Of a stretch of DNA of 64,000 nucleotides, positions 8,945 to 16,983 are shown in pieces. Origin of the DNA: Streptococcus suis (GTDB lineage Bacteria; Bacillota; Bacilli; Lactobacillales; Streptococcaceae). The stretch is taken from contig NZ_CP082205.1 of the NCBI RefSeq assembly GCF_019856455.1, positions 744,001-808,000 of the forward strand. Direction: 5' to 3'. A program made the position numbers and the translations under genes. Position 1 is the first letter of the stretch; the number at the start of each line of letters is the position of its first letter. The notes beneath the pieces were generated by a model, which made no database searches, had not been told where the DNA came from, and saw nothing but the letters and a program-made list of their open reading frames with translations.

Positions 8945-10306
8945 ATGAAATTAACCCTACACGAAGTCGCTCAGGTCTTGGGCGCAAAAAATGATATTAG
9001 TCTTTATCCTGATACAGCCCTTAACAAGGTCGAGTTTGACAGTCGCCTGATTACAGAAGGGGATCTTTTTGTTCCCCTCAAGGGAGCGCGTGACGGTCAT
9101 GACTTTATTCCTGTGGCTTTTGAAAATGGCTGTGCGGTAACCCTGTCTGAAGTCAGCCTTGATGTTCCTCACATTCTAGTAGAGAACTGCTTGGCTGCGC
9201 TTCAACAATTAGCGGCCTACTACCTAGAGAAAACAGGGGTAGAAGTCATTGCCGTAACAGGATCAAACGGTAAAACGACCACCAAGGACATGATTCACGA
9301 TGTTCTGGCGACGACTTACAAGACTTACAAGACACAAGGCAACTACAACAACGAAATTGGTCTACCTTACACCGTCCTCCACATGCCTGATGATACAGAA
9401 AAACTGGTCTTGGAAATGGGCCAAGACCACTTGGGAGACATTCATCTTCTATCCGAAATTGCCAAACCAAGTCTGTCAGTAATTACTCTATTTGGCGAAG
9501 CGCATCTGGAATTTTTCGGCTCACGAGCAGAGATTGCCAAAGGAAAATTACAAATTGCAGATGGAATGGAGCCAGGTAGTAAACTCTTGATCCCAGCAGA
9601 TCCGATTGCGGATAAGCTCTTGCCGAGCCATGTAGAACTCATTCGTTTCGGTGAGCAGGCTGATTTGCAGGTGACCAGTCTGGTCGAGTCAAAAGATAGC
9701 CTGACCTTCACCGTCAATTTTATGGACGGCGACATTTTCCTCCCAGTGACAGGTAAGTATAACGCGACCAATGCTATAGTGGCAAGCTATGTGGGCAAGA
9801 CCTTGGGTGTGCCTGATGAGGCAATTAAGTCAGCCCTAGCTGGTCTGAACTTGACCCGCAATCGTACCGAGTGGAAGAAGGCAGCAAACGGAGCAGATAT
9901 TCTCAGTGATGTCTACAACGCCAACCCAACGGCTATGCGCTTGATTTTGGAAACTTTCTCTAGTATTCCAGCCAATGAAGGCGGCAAGAAAATCGCCGTT
10001 TTGGCAGATATGAAAGAATTGGGGAGCCAGTCCGTCGATCTCCACAATCAGATGATTCTGAGCCTGTCGCCTGATCTGCTAGACACCGTCATTTTCTACG
10101 GTCAGGACATTGAAGGTCTGGCCCAGTTGGCTAGTCAGATGTTCCCAATAGGAAAAGTCTATTTCTTTAGGAAAAATGCAGAGCAGGACCAATTTGAAGA
10201 TCTGGTTAAACAGGTTAGGGAAAGTCTAGGAAAAGAGGACCAAATCCTCTTTAAAGGCTCTAATTCCATGAATCTTGGAAAAGTGGTTGAAGAAATAGAA
10301 AAGTAG
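8945..10306 (+). CDS. murF: UDP-N-acetylmuramoyl-tripeptide--D-alanyl-D-alanine ligase
   Basis: A 453-residue Mur ligase that adds the D-Ala-D-Ala made by Ddl to the UDP-MurNAc tripeptide. The domain order is typical: an N-terminal uridine-binding domain (FDSRLITEGDLFVPLKG), a central ATPase domain with G106-SNGKTT112, and a C-terminal domain (LADMKELG ... ILFKGSNSMNLGKVVE). ATG 8945 follows TTGGAG; an upstream in-frame extension runs into the repeat and is not used. In many streptococci ddl and murF are adjacent; here osmC, an ABC exporter and a repeat separate them. Confidence 0.96.
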   Translation: MKLTLHEVAQVLGAKNDISLYPDTALNKVEFDSRLITEGDLFVPLKGARDGHDFIPVAFENGCAVTLSEVSLDVPHILVENCLAALQQLAAYYLEKTGVEVIAVTGSNGKTTTKDMIHDVLATTYKTYKTQGNYNNEIGLPYTVLHMPDDTEKLVLEMGQDHLGDIHLLSEIAKPSLSVITLFGEAHLEFFGSRAEIAKGKLQIADGMEPGSKLLIPADPIADKLLPSHVELIRFGEQADLQVTSLVESKDSLTFTVNFMDGDIFLPVTGKYNATNAIVASYVGKTLGVPDEAIKSALAGLNLTRNRTEWKKAANGADILSDVYNANPTAMRLILETFSSIPANEGGKKIAVLADMKELGSQSVDLHNQMILSLSPDLLDTVIFYGQDIEGLAQLASQMFPIGKVYFFRKNAEQDQFEDLVKQVRESLGKEDQILFKGSNSMNLGKVVEEIEK

Positions 10307-10328
10307 AGAGGCAAGACCTCTCTTTTTT
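10305..10328 (+). terminator. Intrinsic terminator of murF
   Basis: AGAGAGG, loop CAAGA, CCTCTCT and a T tract. The stem includes the last base of the stop codon. Confidence 0.85.
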
Positions 10329-10405
10329 AGCAAGTCTTGTCAAAACATCGAAAAGTTGATATACTAATACTGTTCAAAAAACAAAAACTAACGTATAATA
10401 GATTT

Positions 10406-10918
10406 ATGAAACTTACTATCGAACAAACAAACGAATTAAAAACTTATTTGAAAGATAAAACCTATTCCCCATTTCATAGACGACTTCAAGTAATCCTGTT
10501 CAGAGCCGAAGGTCTCAGTTATAGAGAAATCACTAACCTTATCGGCTATTCAAAGTATACAATCTGGTCCTTACAAGGCAAGTATGAGCTTGGTGGGATT
10601 TCAGCTCTAGTAAGAGAAACGCGAGGTGGACGGAACCGTCAATATTTAACCCTTCAAGAAGAGGAAGCATTTCTAAAAGAACAGTTAACAGCTTCACTAA
10701 ATGGCGAATTTGTGACCATAAACTCTCTCTACGAAACTTATCAGAAACGGGTTGGACACCCTACGACCAAGGAAGGATTCTATGCCCTTCTGAAACGCCA
10801 TGGTTGGCGCAAAGTGACGCCAAGACCAGAACACCCTAAAAAAGCAGACGCCGAAACGATTCTAGCGTCTAAAAATAAAATCTTCATTCACGAAAATAGG
10901 AAAGCGCTTCAAGAATAG
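10406..10918 (+). CDS. IS630 transposase, OrfA (DNA-binding part)
   Basis: 170 residues from ATG 10406. The N-terminal half has the helix-turn-helix region of IS630/winged-helix transposases (LSYREITNLIGYSKYTIWSLQ), followed by a second DNA-binding segment ending with KRHGWRKVTPRPEHPKKA. It stops at 10918, while the OrfB frame is open from 10866, giving a 50-nt overlap. Reaching OrfB needs a +1 (or -2) shift; an A-rich stretch at 10871-10880 is a possible slip site. Either programmed frameshifting or decay would fit. Confidence 0.8.
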   Translation: MKLTIEQTNELKTYLKDKTYSPFHRRLQVILFRAEGLSYREITNLIGYSKYTIWSLQGKYELGGISALVRETRGGRNRQYLTLQEEEAFLKEQLTASLNGEFVTINSLYETYQKRVGHPTTKEGFYALLKRHGWRKVTPRPEHPKKADAETILASKNKIFIHENRKALQE

Positions 10919-10943
10919 TCGTCGCTATCATAAAGTCAGACTA

Positions 10944-11441
10944 ATGTATCAAGATGAGGCGGGTTTCGGTCGGATTAGTAAAATTGGAAAGGCCTGGGCA
11001 CCAAAAGGGGTGAGACCGCATGTACATAGCCACTATATTCGTGAGTATCGCTATTGCTATGGTGCTATTGATGCCCATACAGGAGAGTCCTTCTTCATTA
11101 TCGCTGGGGGTTGCAATACAGATTGGATGAATGTTTTTCTCAAACAACTATCTGAAGCTTATCCTGACGATTATATTTTATTAGTGATGGACAATGCCGT
11201 TTGGCATAAATCAAGTACCTTAGAGAAACCACATAATATTGGTTTTGAGTTTATTCCTCCCTATACTCCTGAAATGAATCCAATTGAACAAGTTTGGGCT
11301 GAGATTCGAAAGAGAGGGTTTAAGAATAAAGCTTTTAAAACACTAGATGATGTGATAAACAAGCTTCAAGAAGTGATACGAGAGTTAGATTGGTCTATTT
11401 TAAAACCAATTGTTAGTAGACGATGGTTAAAAAACACTTGA
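10944..11441 (+). CDS. IS630 transposase, OrfB (DDE catalytic part)
   Basis: 165 residues from the first ATG, with the reading frame open upstream to 10866. The DDE triad is complete: Asp in YQDEAGFG, Asp in LLVMDNAVWHKS and Glu in MNPIEQVWAEIRK. This is the DDE endonuclease domain of the IS630/Tc1 superfamily. The start is arbitrary, because the active protein is probably an OrfA-OrfB fusion; the residues before Met (SRRYHKVRL) look like genuine transposase sequence. Confidence 0.8.
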   Translation: MYQDEAGFGRISKIGKAWAPKGVRPHVHSHYIREYRYCYGAIDAHTGESFFIIAGGCNTDWMNVFLKQLSEAYPDDYILLVMDNAVWHKSSTLEKPHNIGFEFIPPYTPEMNPIEQVWAEIRKRGFKNKAFKTLDDVINKLQEVIRELDWSILKPIVSRRWLKNT

Positions 11442-11501
11442 TTGGTTTGATTTTGATTTTTGTTGAGTATAACTTTTGGGGAAAGAGAGGAATTTAATAA
11501 G

Positions 11502-12200
11502 ATGAGTGATTTTTTTAGCAATCAGATTTCTGAAGCACCGAACCTGAACGTATTGGAACACCTGTTTCTCATGATTATTTGGTTTTTCATGCTCTATCTT
11601 TGTTTTCGTTGTTATCAAAAAAGATGGTTTCATATTGTTTTTTGGTGGCTTCAATTTATACAGATTGTCTCCCTTTATACTTGGTATATCGTAGCTGATT
11701 TTCCTCTTTCTGAGAGTCTTCCTTTTTATCATTGTCGCTTGGCTATGCTTTTTATTCTTTGGGCGAAGCCTGGACCTTTGAAACGTTATTTTGCCTATCT
11801 GGGTCTTTTTGGATCGCTTTCAGCCTTTATTCATCCAGTATTTGACCCATTTGCATTTCCACATCTGACCTTCTTTACTTTTGTTATTGGTCACTACGCC
11901 TTGACGGTTAATTGTATGTTGTACCTGTTATCTGATTTAGAAGGAGAGATGTTGAAGGGAAAAGAGGTAGTGAAATATACGCTTATTATGAATATGCTGA
12001 TTCTAGGAGTAGCTCTTTTAACTGGTGGAAATTATGGATTTTTGAGACAGACACCTTTAGTGAACAGTACCAATCTTCCTTTGAATTTCTTCTTGGTAAC
12101 CTGCCTACTCTGTTTCTCTATTTTGAGTATACAAGCTATGTTAATTGCCTATTTGAAAAAAGAAAGCAAACAAATGGATTCGCAGATATTGAAAAAATAA
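11502..12200 (+). CDS. YwaF/TIGR02206-family integral membrane protein
   Basis: 232 residues with about seven hydrophobic segments and few charged loops. The conserved YwaF-type features are a His-containing loop (FYHCRLAML), the F-I-H-P-V-F-D-P-F segment and 'FVIGHYALTVN'. Function is unknown. ATG 11502 follows GAGAGG; the frame extends upstream into the IS end and is not used. The IS insertion just upstream has probably replaced or supplied the promoter. Repeat copy B follows directly. Confidence 0.7.
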   Translation: MSDFFSNQISEAPNLNVLEHLFLMIIWFFMLYLCFRCYQKRWFHIVFWWLQFIQIVSLYTWYIVADFPLSESLPFYHCRLAMLFILWAKPGPLKRYFAYLGLFGSLSAFIHPVFDPFAFPHLTFFTFVIGHYALTVNCMLYLLSDLEGEMLKGKEVVKYTLIMNMLILGVALLTGGNYGFLRQTPLVNSTNLPLNFFLVTCLLCFSILSIQAMLIAYLKKESKQMDSQILKK

Positions 12201-12485
12201 GGGAGCGGGAAAGAACTCGACTGGTCAAAAAGAGTTCGTCAACAATTTTTCGTTTTAAGTTGTTGAGCTGAAACAGTCTATCCCCAGACTGTTTCACTCC
12301 CACCCCCGCATAGCTCCAAAGGTTTGGGGAACCTTTGGAGGTCGGAGATAGAGCGAACAGAGTTCGCATCAGTCGTATAGGTCAGATTTGGAGTGTAAAA
12401 CACGAACAAATCTGCCAATCAACCACTGCGCTGAGATGTTGACACGAACCCTGAGAAGCGAGGTTGGTCTTTTTGCCCAGCCTCT
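12201..12485 (+). repeat. Mosaic palindromic repeat, copy B
   Basis: About 285 bp, starting at the base after the YwaF-like stop. The outer parts match copies A and C; inside are AACAGTCT/AGACTGTT, TCCAAAGGT/ACCTTTGGA and GCGAAC/GTTCGC hairpins. It ends in a terminator-like hairpin, GAGGTTGG (12460-12467) with CCAGCCTC (12477-12484), then a T-rich run. It separates two convergent genes and could terminate the plus-strand transcript. Confidence 0.85.
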
Positions 12486-12490
12486 TATTT

Positions 12491-14827
12491 TTAGTTTTTA
12501 AATGCGCCTTGTTTGTGGCTAATCCAGAAAAAGACAGGGATAAAAATGAGCATTAATCCAGAATAGATTGGCAATGTGTGACTGTTTAAGGGGTGGATTT
12601 CAATCAGACCATGTAGGAAATGGGAGCTGATGAAGAAACCGAAAACGGAATAAATAATAAGAGCCAGTCGAGCTTTTGTCAGTGGCAAACAGGCACGAAT
12701 GACAGCCAGTAGACCTGTTGAACCAAGAACATAATAAGAGAGGGTTTGCATGTCATGCAAGTTTAAGTATCCAAATACTTGCATTAAATGGAAAATAAGG
12801 ACACTGAGAACAACCATGAGAGCATTTGGTAGGGCTAAGAGAAGAGATTTTCTGAGAAAATGTTTTTCTACGGGGCGGATATTTCGTTCAAAAGTTAGGA
12901 TAAAAGGAGGAAAACCTTCGACAAATTGACCAATGAGGGTCATTTGTACTTGAATAAATGGGAAAACTAACAAATATTCTGCTTTACCTAGGGCAATACT
13001 AGCGATACAGATAAGGCCAAGTAAGAAAGAGTAGATTGTTTTGATAAGAAAGATGGGAGCAATGTGGGAGATGTTATTAACAACGCGTCGCCCCTCAAAG
13101 AGAATCTCAGGAATATCGCGAAATTCAGAATCTAGGAGGACTAGATTAGCGATTTGTCTGGTAGCCGGATCGCCTTCAGCCATAACAATGGAACAATCAG
13201 CTTCACGTAGTGCAAGAATATCATTGACCCCATCACCGGTCATTGCAGTAGTATGTCCCTGTGCTTTGAGGGTTTGGATGAGCAATTTTTTCTGATGTGG
13301 GGATACGCGACCGAAAATGGCGGTTGTTTCAGCTCTGGCAATTAGTTCTTCGTCGTCAACTTTGGAACAATCGATATAGCTATCGTAGTCAGCAAATCCA
13401 GCTTCCCTGGCAATGTGTGAGACCGTCACAGGATTGTCACCAGAGATTATTTTTAGAGTCACTTCTTGCGAGCGAAGATAGGCTAGTGTTTCTGCGGCGT
13501 CTTCTCGGATTGGGTCGGCAATTTCTAATAGAGCTAGAGGTTCAATATTCTCAGGTAGCTGATTTTGAGAAGAAGGAAGGGACTGTTGGCTAAGCGCAAG
13601 AATCAGGACACGGGAACCACGAGCCTGTGCCTCAGAAACAGAAGGAGGATTTTGTGTTAGTAACATTTCTGGTGCCCCTAGAAAAATGTGACCAATGTTT
13701 TCTATTGTCATTGCCCCCCATTTTCTATCACTAGAAAATGGGATGATGTGACTAGCTTTATAGTGGTGCTCTAAATCACCATATTCTTTTCGAATGGCCT
13801 GAGCTGTTGAATTAGTATCCTCACTTGTCTGGATATAGGTAGCGAGTATCTGTTGGATAGTGTCAAGTGAATAATGGTTGGTTAAGGGGAGCAGGTTTTT
13901 GACGGTCATTTTCCCCTGAGTAATCGTTCCGGTCTTATCCAAACAAAGAACATCAACTCGGGCAAGTGTTTCGACGGAATACATTTCTTGTACGAGGACA
14001 TTTTTCATTCCCAGTTTGATAACGGCAGTTAAGAGAGAAGTGATGGTCAGCAGAGCAATTCCCTTTGGTAACATACCTAGTAGGGCAGTAGAGCTGGTAA
14101 TAACTGAGTCTTTTAAGGGAAGAAGTTTGATGAAAAGGGCTTCTAGAAAAAGAGCAAGTCCGAATGGAATGATAATTTTTCCTGTAAATTTAGCAATTTT
14201 ATCCATATTGTAAAGAATACGAGAGACGATAGGTTTGTGAGTTTTCGCCTCAAGCATGAGCTTACTGGCATAGTTTTCTGCGCCAACATGGATGACTTTT
14301 GCATAAATCTGTCCGCTAACTAGATAGCTACCAGACAATAATTCAGCCCCAGTATTTTTCACAATCAAGTCGCTTTCACCGGTTAACATGGCCTCGTTTG
14401 CCTCGGCTATACCTTCTAAAACAATAGCATCACTAGGAACTTGTTCGCCAGCAGACAGCAAGAGAACATCATCTAAGACAATATCTTCTGGTGCAATAGA
14501 GATTGTCTCGCTGTCGCGAACAACTCGGATAAAATCCTTGTTCATCAGGTTGAGTTTGTCAATCATTCGTCGTGCTCGCCATTCTGTCAGCATTCCTGAA
14601 ACAGCGTTGAGGACAATAACTCCGAAGAAGAAAAGGTTGGACCATGCCTGTACAGCTAGTAAGGCTAAGAAAATGGCAAAATTTAGTGCGTTAAAAGATG
14701 TAAACACATTTCGTCTGAAGATTTCCCAATTACTGGCACTGGTCTTTGTCTTAAAATGATTGGTTTGCTGGTTTTGAATACGTTTTTGTACTTCCTTGGT
14801 TGATAAACCTTTTATTTGTTTGTTCAT
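12491..14827 (-). CDS. Cation-translocating P-type ATPase (CtpE/MgtA-like)
   Basis: 778 residues. The order is actuator domain with LTGESD, a membrane block, the phosphorylation motif D297-KTGTIT, the nucleotide domain, the hinge MTGDGVNDILALREAD, and six C-terminal helices. The transmembrane-4 metal motif reads P254-K-G256, not the PEG of Ca2+ pumps or the CPC of heavy-metal pumps. The same family in pneumococcus (MgtA) exports Mn2+ and mycobacterial CtpE handles Ca2+, so Mn2+ or Ca2+ transport is likely, not proven. It is transcribed alone, divergent from prfC. I see no yybP-ykoY riboswitch upstream. Confidence 0.85.
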   Translation of the reverse strand: MNKQIKGLSTKEVQKRIQNQQTNHFKTKTSASNWEIFRRNVFTSFNALNFAIFLALLAVQAWSNLFFFGVIVLNAVSGMLTEWRARRMIDKLNLMNKDFIRVVRDSETISIAPEDIVLDDVLLLSAGEQVPSDAIVLEGIAEANEAMLTGESDLIVKNTGAELLSGSYLVSGQIYAKVIHVGAENYASKLMLEAKTHKPIVSRILYNMDKIAKFTGKIIIPFGLALFLEALFIKLLPLKDSVITSSTALLGMLPKGIALLTITSLLTAVIKLGMKNVLVQEMYSVETLARVDVLCLDKTGTITQGKMTVKNLLPLTNHYSLDTIQQILATYIQTSEDTNSTAQAIRKEYGDLEHHYKASHIIPFSSDRKWGAMTIENIGHIFLGAPEMLLTQNPPSVSEAQARGSRVLILALSQQSLPSSQNQLPENIEPLALLEIADPIREDAAETLAYLRSQEVTLKIISGDNPVTVSHIAREAGFADYDSYIDCSKVDDEELIARAETTAIFGRVSPHQKKLLIQTLKAQGHTTAMTGDGVNDILALREADCSIVMAEGDPATRQIANLVLLDSEFRDIPEILFEGRRVVNNISHIAPIFLIKTIYSFLLGLICIASIALGKAEYLLVFPFIQVQMTLIGQFVEGFPPFILTFERNIRPVEKHFLRKSLLLALPNALMVVLSVLIFHLMQVFGYLNLHDMQTLSYYVLGSTGLLAVIRACLPLTKARLALIIYSVFGFFISSHFLHGLIEIHPLNSHTLPIYSGLMLIFIPVFFWISHKQGAFKN

Positions 14828-14898
14828 TATTTTATCTTTCTTTTCTAGTATATAGAATACATCTCATACTTATTGTAACACATTTATAATACAATAGT

Positions 14899-14916
14899 AT
14901 AGGTCTGTAGACCTAT
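14899..14916. promoter_or_regulatory. Palindromic operator candidate between the ATPase gene and prfC
   Basis: ATAGGTCT, two bases, AGACCTAT: perfect 8-bp arms with a 2-bp spacer, too tight for a good RNA hairpin and so more like a protein site. It lies about 72 bp upstream of the P-type ATPase start and 12 bp before the prfC -35 hexamer. I do not recognise the regulator. Confidence 0.4.
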
Positions 14917-14927
14917 TCTTCAATAGT

Positions 14928-14956
14928 TTGAAAAATTCCCTTATTTCCGATATAAT
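14928..14956 (+). promoter_or_regulatory. Promoter of prfC
   Basis: TTGAAA (14928-14933), 17-nt spacer, TATAAT (14951-14956). This gives a roughly 100-nt untranslated leader. Confidence 0.7.
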
Positions 14957-15063
14957 AAGAGAGTTGTCTAGTAAAGAATAAGGATGAATCCAATGTAAAT
15001 CGAATAGGATAAGAGCTCAGCTCTGCTATGAATCAAAATACAAAAAAATGAAAAGGAAACATT

Positions 15064-16608
15064 ATGTCACTACAAGAAGAAATCAAGAAACGCCGCACCT
15101 TTGCGATTATCTCTCACCCGGACGCGGGTAAAACCACCATTACCGAGCAGCTACTCTACTTTGGGGGTGAGATTCGTGAAGCAGGTACGGTCAAGGGGAA
15201 AAAGACTGGTAACTTTGCCAAATCTGACTGGATGGATATTGAGAAGCAACGTGGTATCTCTGTTACCTCATCTGTCATGCAGTTTGACTATGCAGGCAAG
15301 CGGGTCAATATCCTAGATACACCAGGGCACGAGGACTTCTCAGAAGACACTTATCGGACCTTGATGGCGGTGGACGCGGCTGTCATGGTAGTGGACTCTG
15401 CCAAGGGTATCGAGTCTCAGACCAAAAAGCTCTTTGAGGTCGTTAAGCACCGCAACATCCCAGTCTTTACCTTCATCAACAAGTTGGACCGTGACGGTCG
15501 TGAGCCACTTGATTTGTTGCAGGAGTTGGAAGAAGTCTTGGGCATTGCCAGCTATCCAATGAACTGGCCAATCGGTATGGGGAAATCCTTCGAGGGTCTC
15601 TATGACCTCCATAACAAACGCTTGGAACTCTACCGTGGTGACGAGCGGTTTGCAAGCTTGGACGAGGGTGACAAGCTCTTTGGTTCTAACCCCTTTTATG
15701 CACAAGTTCTGGATGATATTGAACTTCTGGCGGAAGCTGGGAATGAATTTTCAGAGCAGGCGATTTTGGACGGCGATTTGACCCCTGTTTTCTTCGGCTC
15801 AGCCCTGACCAACTTTGGTGTGCAGACCTTCCTGGATACCTTCTTGGAATTTGCTCCAGAGCCACATGGACACAAGACGACAACTGGTGATGTCATTGAC
15901 CCGCTCAACAAAGACTTTTCAGGTTTTGTTTTCAAAATTCAAGCCAACATGGACCCGCGTCACCGCGACCGTATTGCCTTTGTCCGTGTGGTTTCAGGTG
16001 AATTTGAACGCGGTATGGCGGTCAACCTGCCTCGTACAGGCAAGGGAGCCAAGTTGTCCAATGTGACCCAGTTCATGGCAGAGTCCCGAGAGAATGTGGA
16101 AAATGCAGTGGCGGGGGACATTATCGGGGTTTACGATACAGGAACCTATCAGGTAGGAGATACCTTGACCGTAGGTAAGAACAAGTTTGAATTCGAACCG
16201 CTACCGACCTTCACCCCTGAAATTTTCATGAAAGTTTCTGCTAAAAACGTCATGAAACAAAAATCCTTCCACAAGGGAATTGAGCAACTGGTCCAAGAAG
16301 GAGCGATTCAGCTCTACAAGAACTACCAGACAGGCGAGTATATGCTGGGTGCCGTTGGTCAGCTCCAGTTTGAAGTTTTCAAACACCGCATGGAAGGCGA
16401 GTACAATGCTGAGGTAGTCATGACCCCAATGGGTAAAAAGACAGTCCGTTGGATTAAGCCAGAAGACCTGGATGAACGGATGTCTTCAAGCCGTAATATT
16501 CTTGCTAAAGACCGCTTTGACCAACCCGTCTTCCTCTTTGAAAACGACTTCGCCCTCCGCTGGTTTGCGGATAAATATCCGAATGTGGAGTTGGAAGAGA
16601 AGATGTAG
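15064..16608 (+). CDS. prfC: Peptide chain release factor 3
   Basis: A 514-residue translational GTPase that recycles RF1/RF2 after termination. The GTPase motifs are intact: G1 SHPDAGKT (17-24), the G2 region GISVTSS, G3 DTPGHEDF and G4 NKLDRD. EF-G-like domains II and III follow ([21 protein letters not shown]). Length and start (ATG 15064 after AAAGGAAAC) match the family. Monocistronic: a hairpin follows the stop. Confidence 0.97.
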   Translation: MSLQEEIKKRRTFAIISHPDAGKTTITEQLLYFGGEIREAGTVKGKKTGNFAKSDWMDIEKQRGISVTSSVMQFDYAGKRVNILDTPGHEDFSEDTYRTLMAVDAAVMVVDSAKGIESQTKKLFEVVKHRNIPVFTFINKLDRDGREPLDLLQELEEVLGIASYPMNWPIGMGKSFEGLYDLHNKRLELYRGDERFASLDEGDKLFGSNPFYAQVLDDIELLAEAGNEFSEQAILDGDLTPVFFGSALTNFGVQTFLDTFLEFAPEPHGHKTTTGDVIDPLNKDFSGFVFKIQANMDPRHRDRIAFVRVVSGEFERGMAVNLPRTGKGAKLSNVTQFMAESRENVENAVAGDIIGVYDTGTYQVGDTLTVGKNKFEFEPLPTFTPEIFMKVSAKNVMKQKSFHKGIEQLVQEGAIQLYKNYQTGEYMLGAVGQLQFEVFKHRMEGEYNAEVVMTPMGKKTVRWIKPEDLDERMSSSRNILAKDRFDQPVFLFENDFALRWFADKYPNVELEEKM

Positions 16609-16631
16609 CAAACATCTGGGAGATGTTTGCT
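16607..16631 (+). terminator. Hairpin after prfC
   Basis: AGCAAACATCT, loop GGG, AGATGTTTGCT: a perfect 11-bp stem, without a good T tract. It may terminate transcription weakly or protect the 3' end. Confidence 0.5.
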
Positions 16632-16670
16632 ATCGGGAGATGGGAACTGACGGTAGTCAGATTACAGCTG

Positions 16671-16776
16671 TTCAGCTTTGAAAATCAAGTTAAAACTTCG
16701 TTAAGTCGCTTCGATGAACCTTAAGTTCAATCTTCAGCTCCTTGCCTAGTTTTATTCTTGATTTTCTTTGTGTATT
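16671..16776. repeat. RUP-like element, degenerate copy
   Basis: About 106 bp with inverted ends TTTGAAAATCAAG (left) and CTTGATTTTCTTTGTGTAT (right). The body (GTCGCTTCGATGAACC) recalls the element at 752-855. It is the first of two copies in the prfC to ABC-transporter gap. Confidence 0.6.
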
Positions 16777-16786
16777 AAAGTCAGTA

Positions 16787-16858
16787 TTCAGCTTCGAAAA
16801 TCAAGCTAAAACTTTCTTAAGTCGCTTTGATGAACCTCAAGTTCAATCTTCGACCAAT
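16787..16858. repeat. RUP-like element, truncated second copy
   Basis: This repeats the left three quarters of the preceding copy nearly exactly (TTCAGCTTCGAAAATCAAGC to CAAGTTCAATCTTCGA) and lacks the right end. A tandem partial duplication is likely. Confidence 0.6.
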
Positions 16859-16878
16859 TCAATCCAATACCAATAAGA

Positions 16879-16904
16879 AGTCAGGCAAGTCCTGGCTTTT
16901 TTTA
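16879..16904 (+). terminator. Intrinsic terminator before the ABC exporter
   Basis: AGTCAGG, loop CAAGT, CCTGGCT and seven T residues (one G-T pair). Confidence 0.7.
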
Positions 16905-16916
16905 ATTTTATTATCA

Positions 16917-16945
16917 TTGCAAAAAAAGTATTATTATAATATACT
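16917..16945 (+). promoter_or_regulatory. Promoter of the ABC exporter
   Basis: TTGCAA (16917-16922), 17-nt spacer, TATACT (16940-16945). Confidence 0.6.
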
Positions 16946-16983
16946 ATAGTTATATAAATGGAAATGGATTGGAGGTCTGAACT

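Larger units (their letters stand above)
10367..11470 (+). mobile_element. IS630-family insertion sequence
   Basis: About 1.1 kb with imperfect terminal inverted repeats: ATACTG...AAAAAACAAAAAC on the left against the reverse complement of GATTTTTGTTGAGTAT on the right. TA dinucleotides lie at both tips (10368-10369, 11468-11469), as expected for IS630 TA targeting. It carries a two-frame transposase. It inserted between the murF terminator and the YwaF-like gene, whose start is only about 30 bp from the right end. The right tip equals that of the RUP-like element at 752-855. Confidence 0.85.

Noticed and set aside
14899..14916. CopY-type copper operator before the ATPase gene
   Set aside because: The palindrome does not contain TACANNTGTA, and the ATPase has no CPC or heavy-metal-binding N-terminal motif.
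12491..15063. yybP-ykoY manganese riboswitch upstream of the P-type ATPase
   Set aside because: Related streptococcal genes have one, but the 5' region here is only a short AT-rich stretch with one palindrome and shows none of the conserved helices I would expect.
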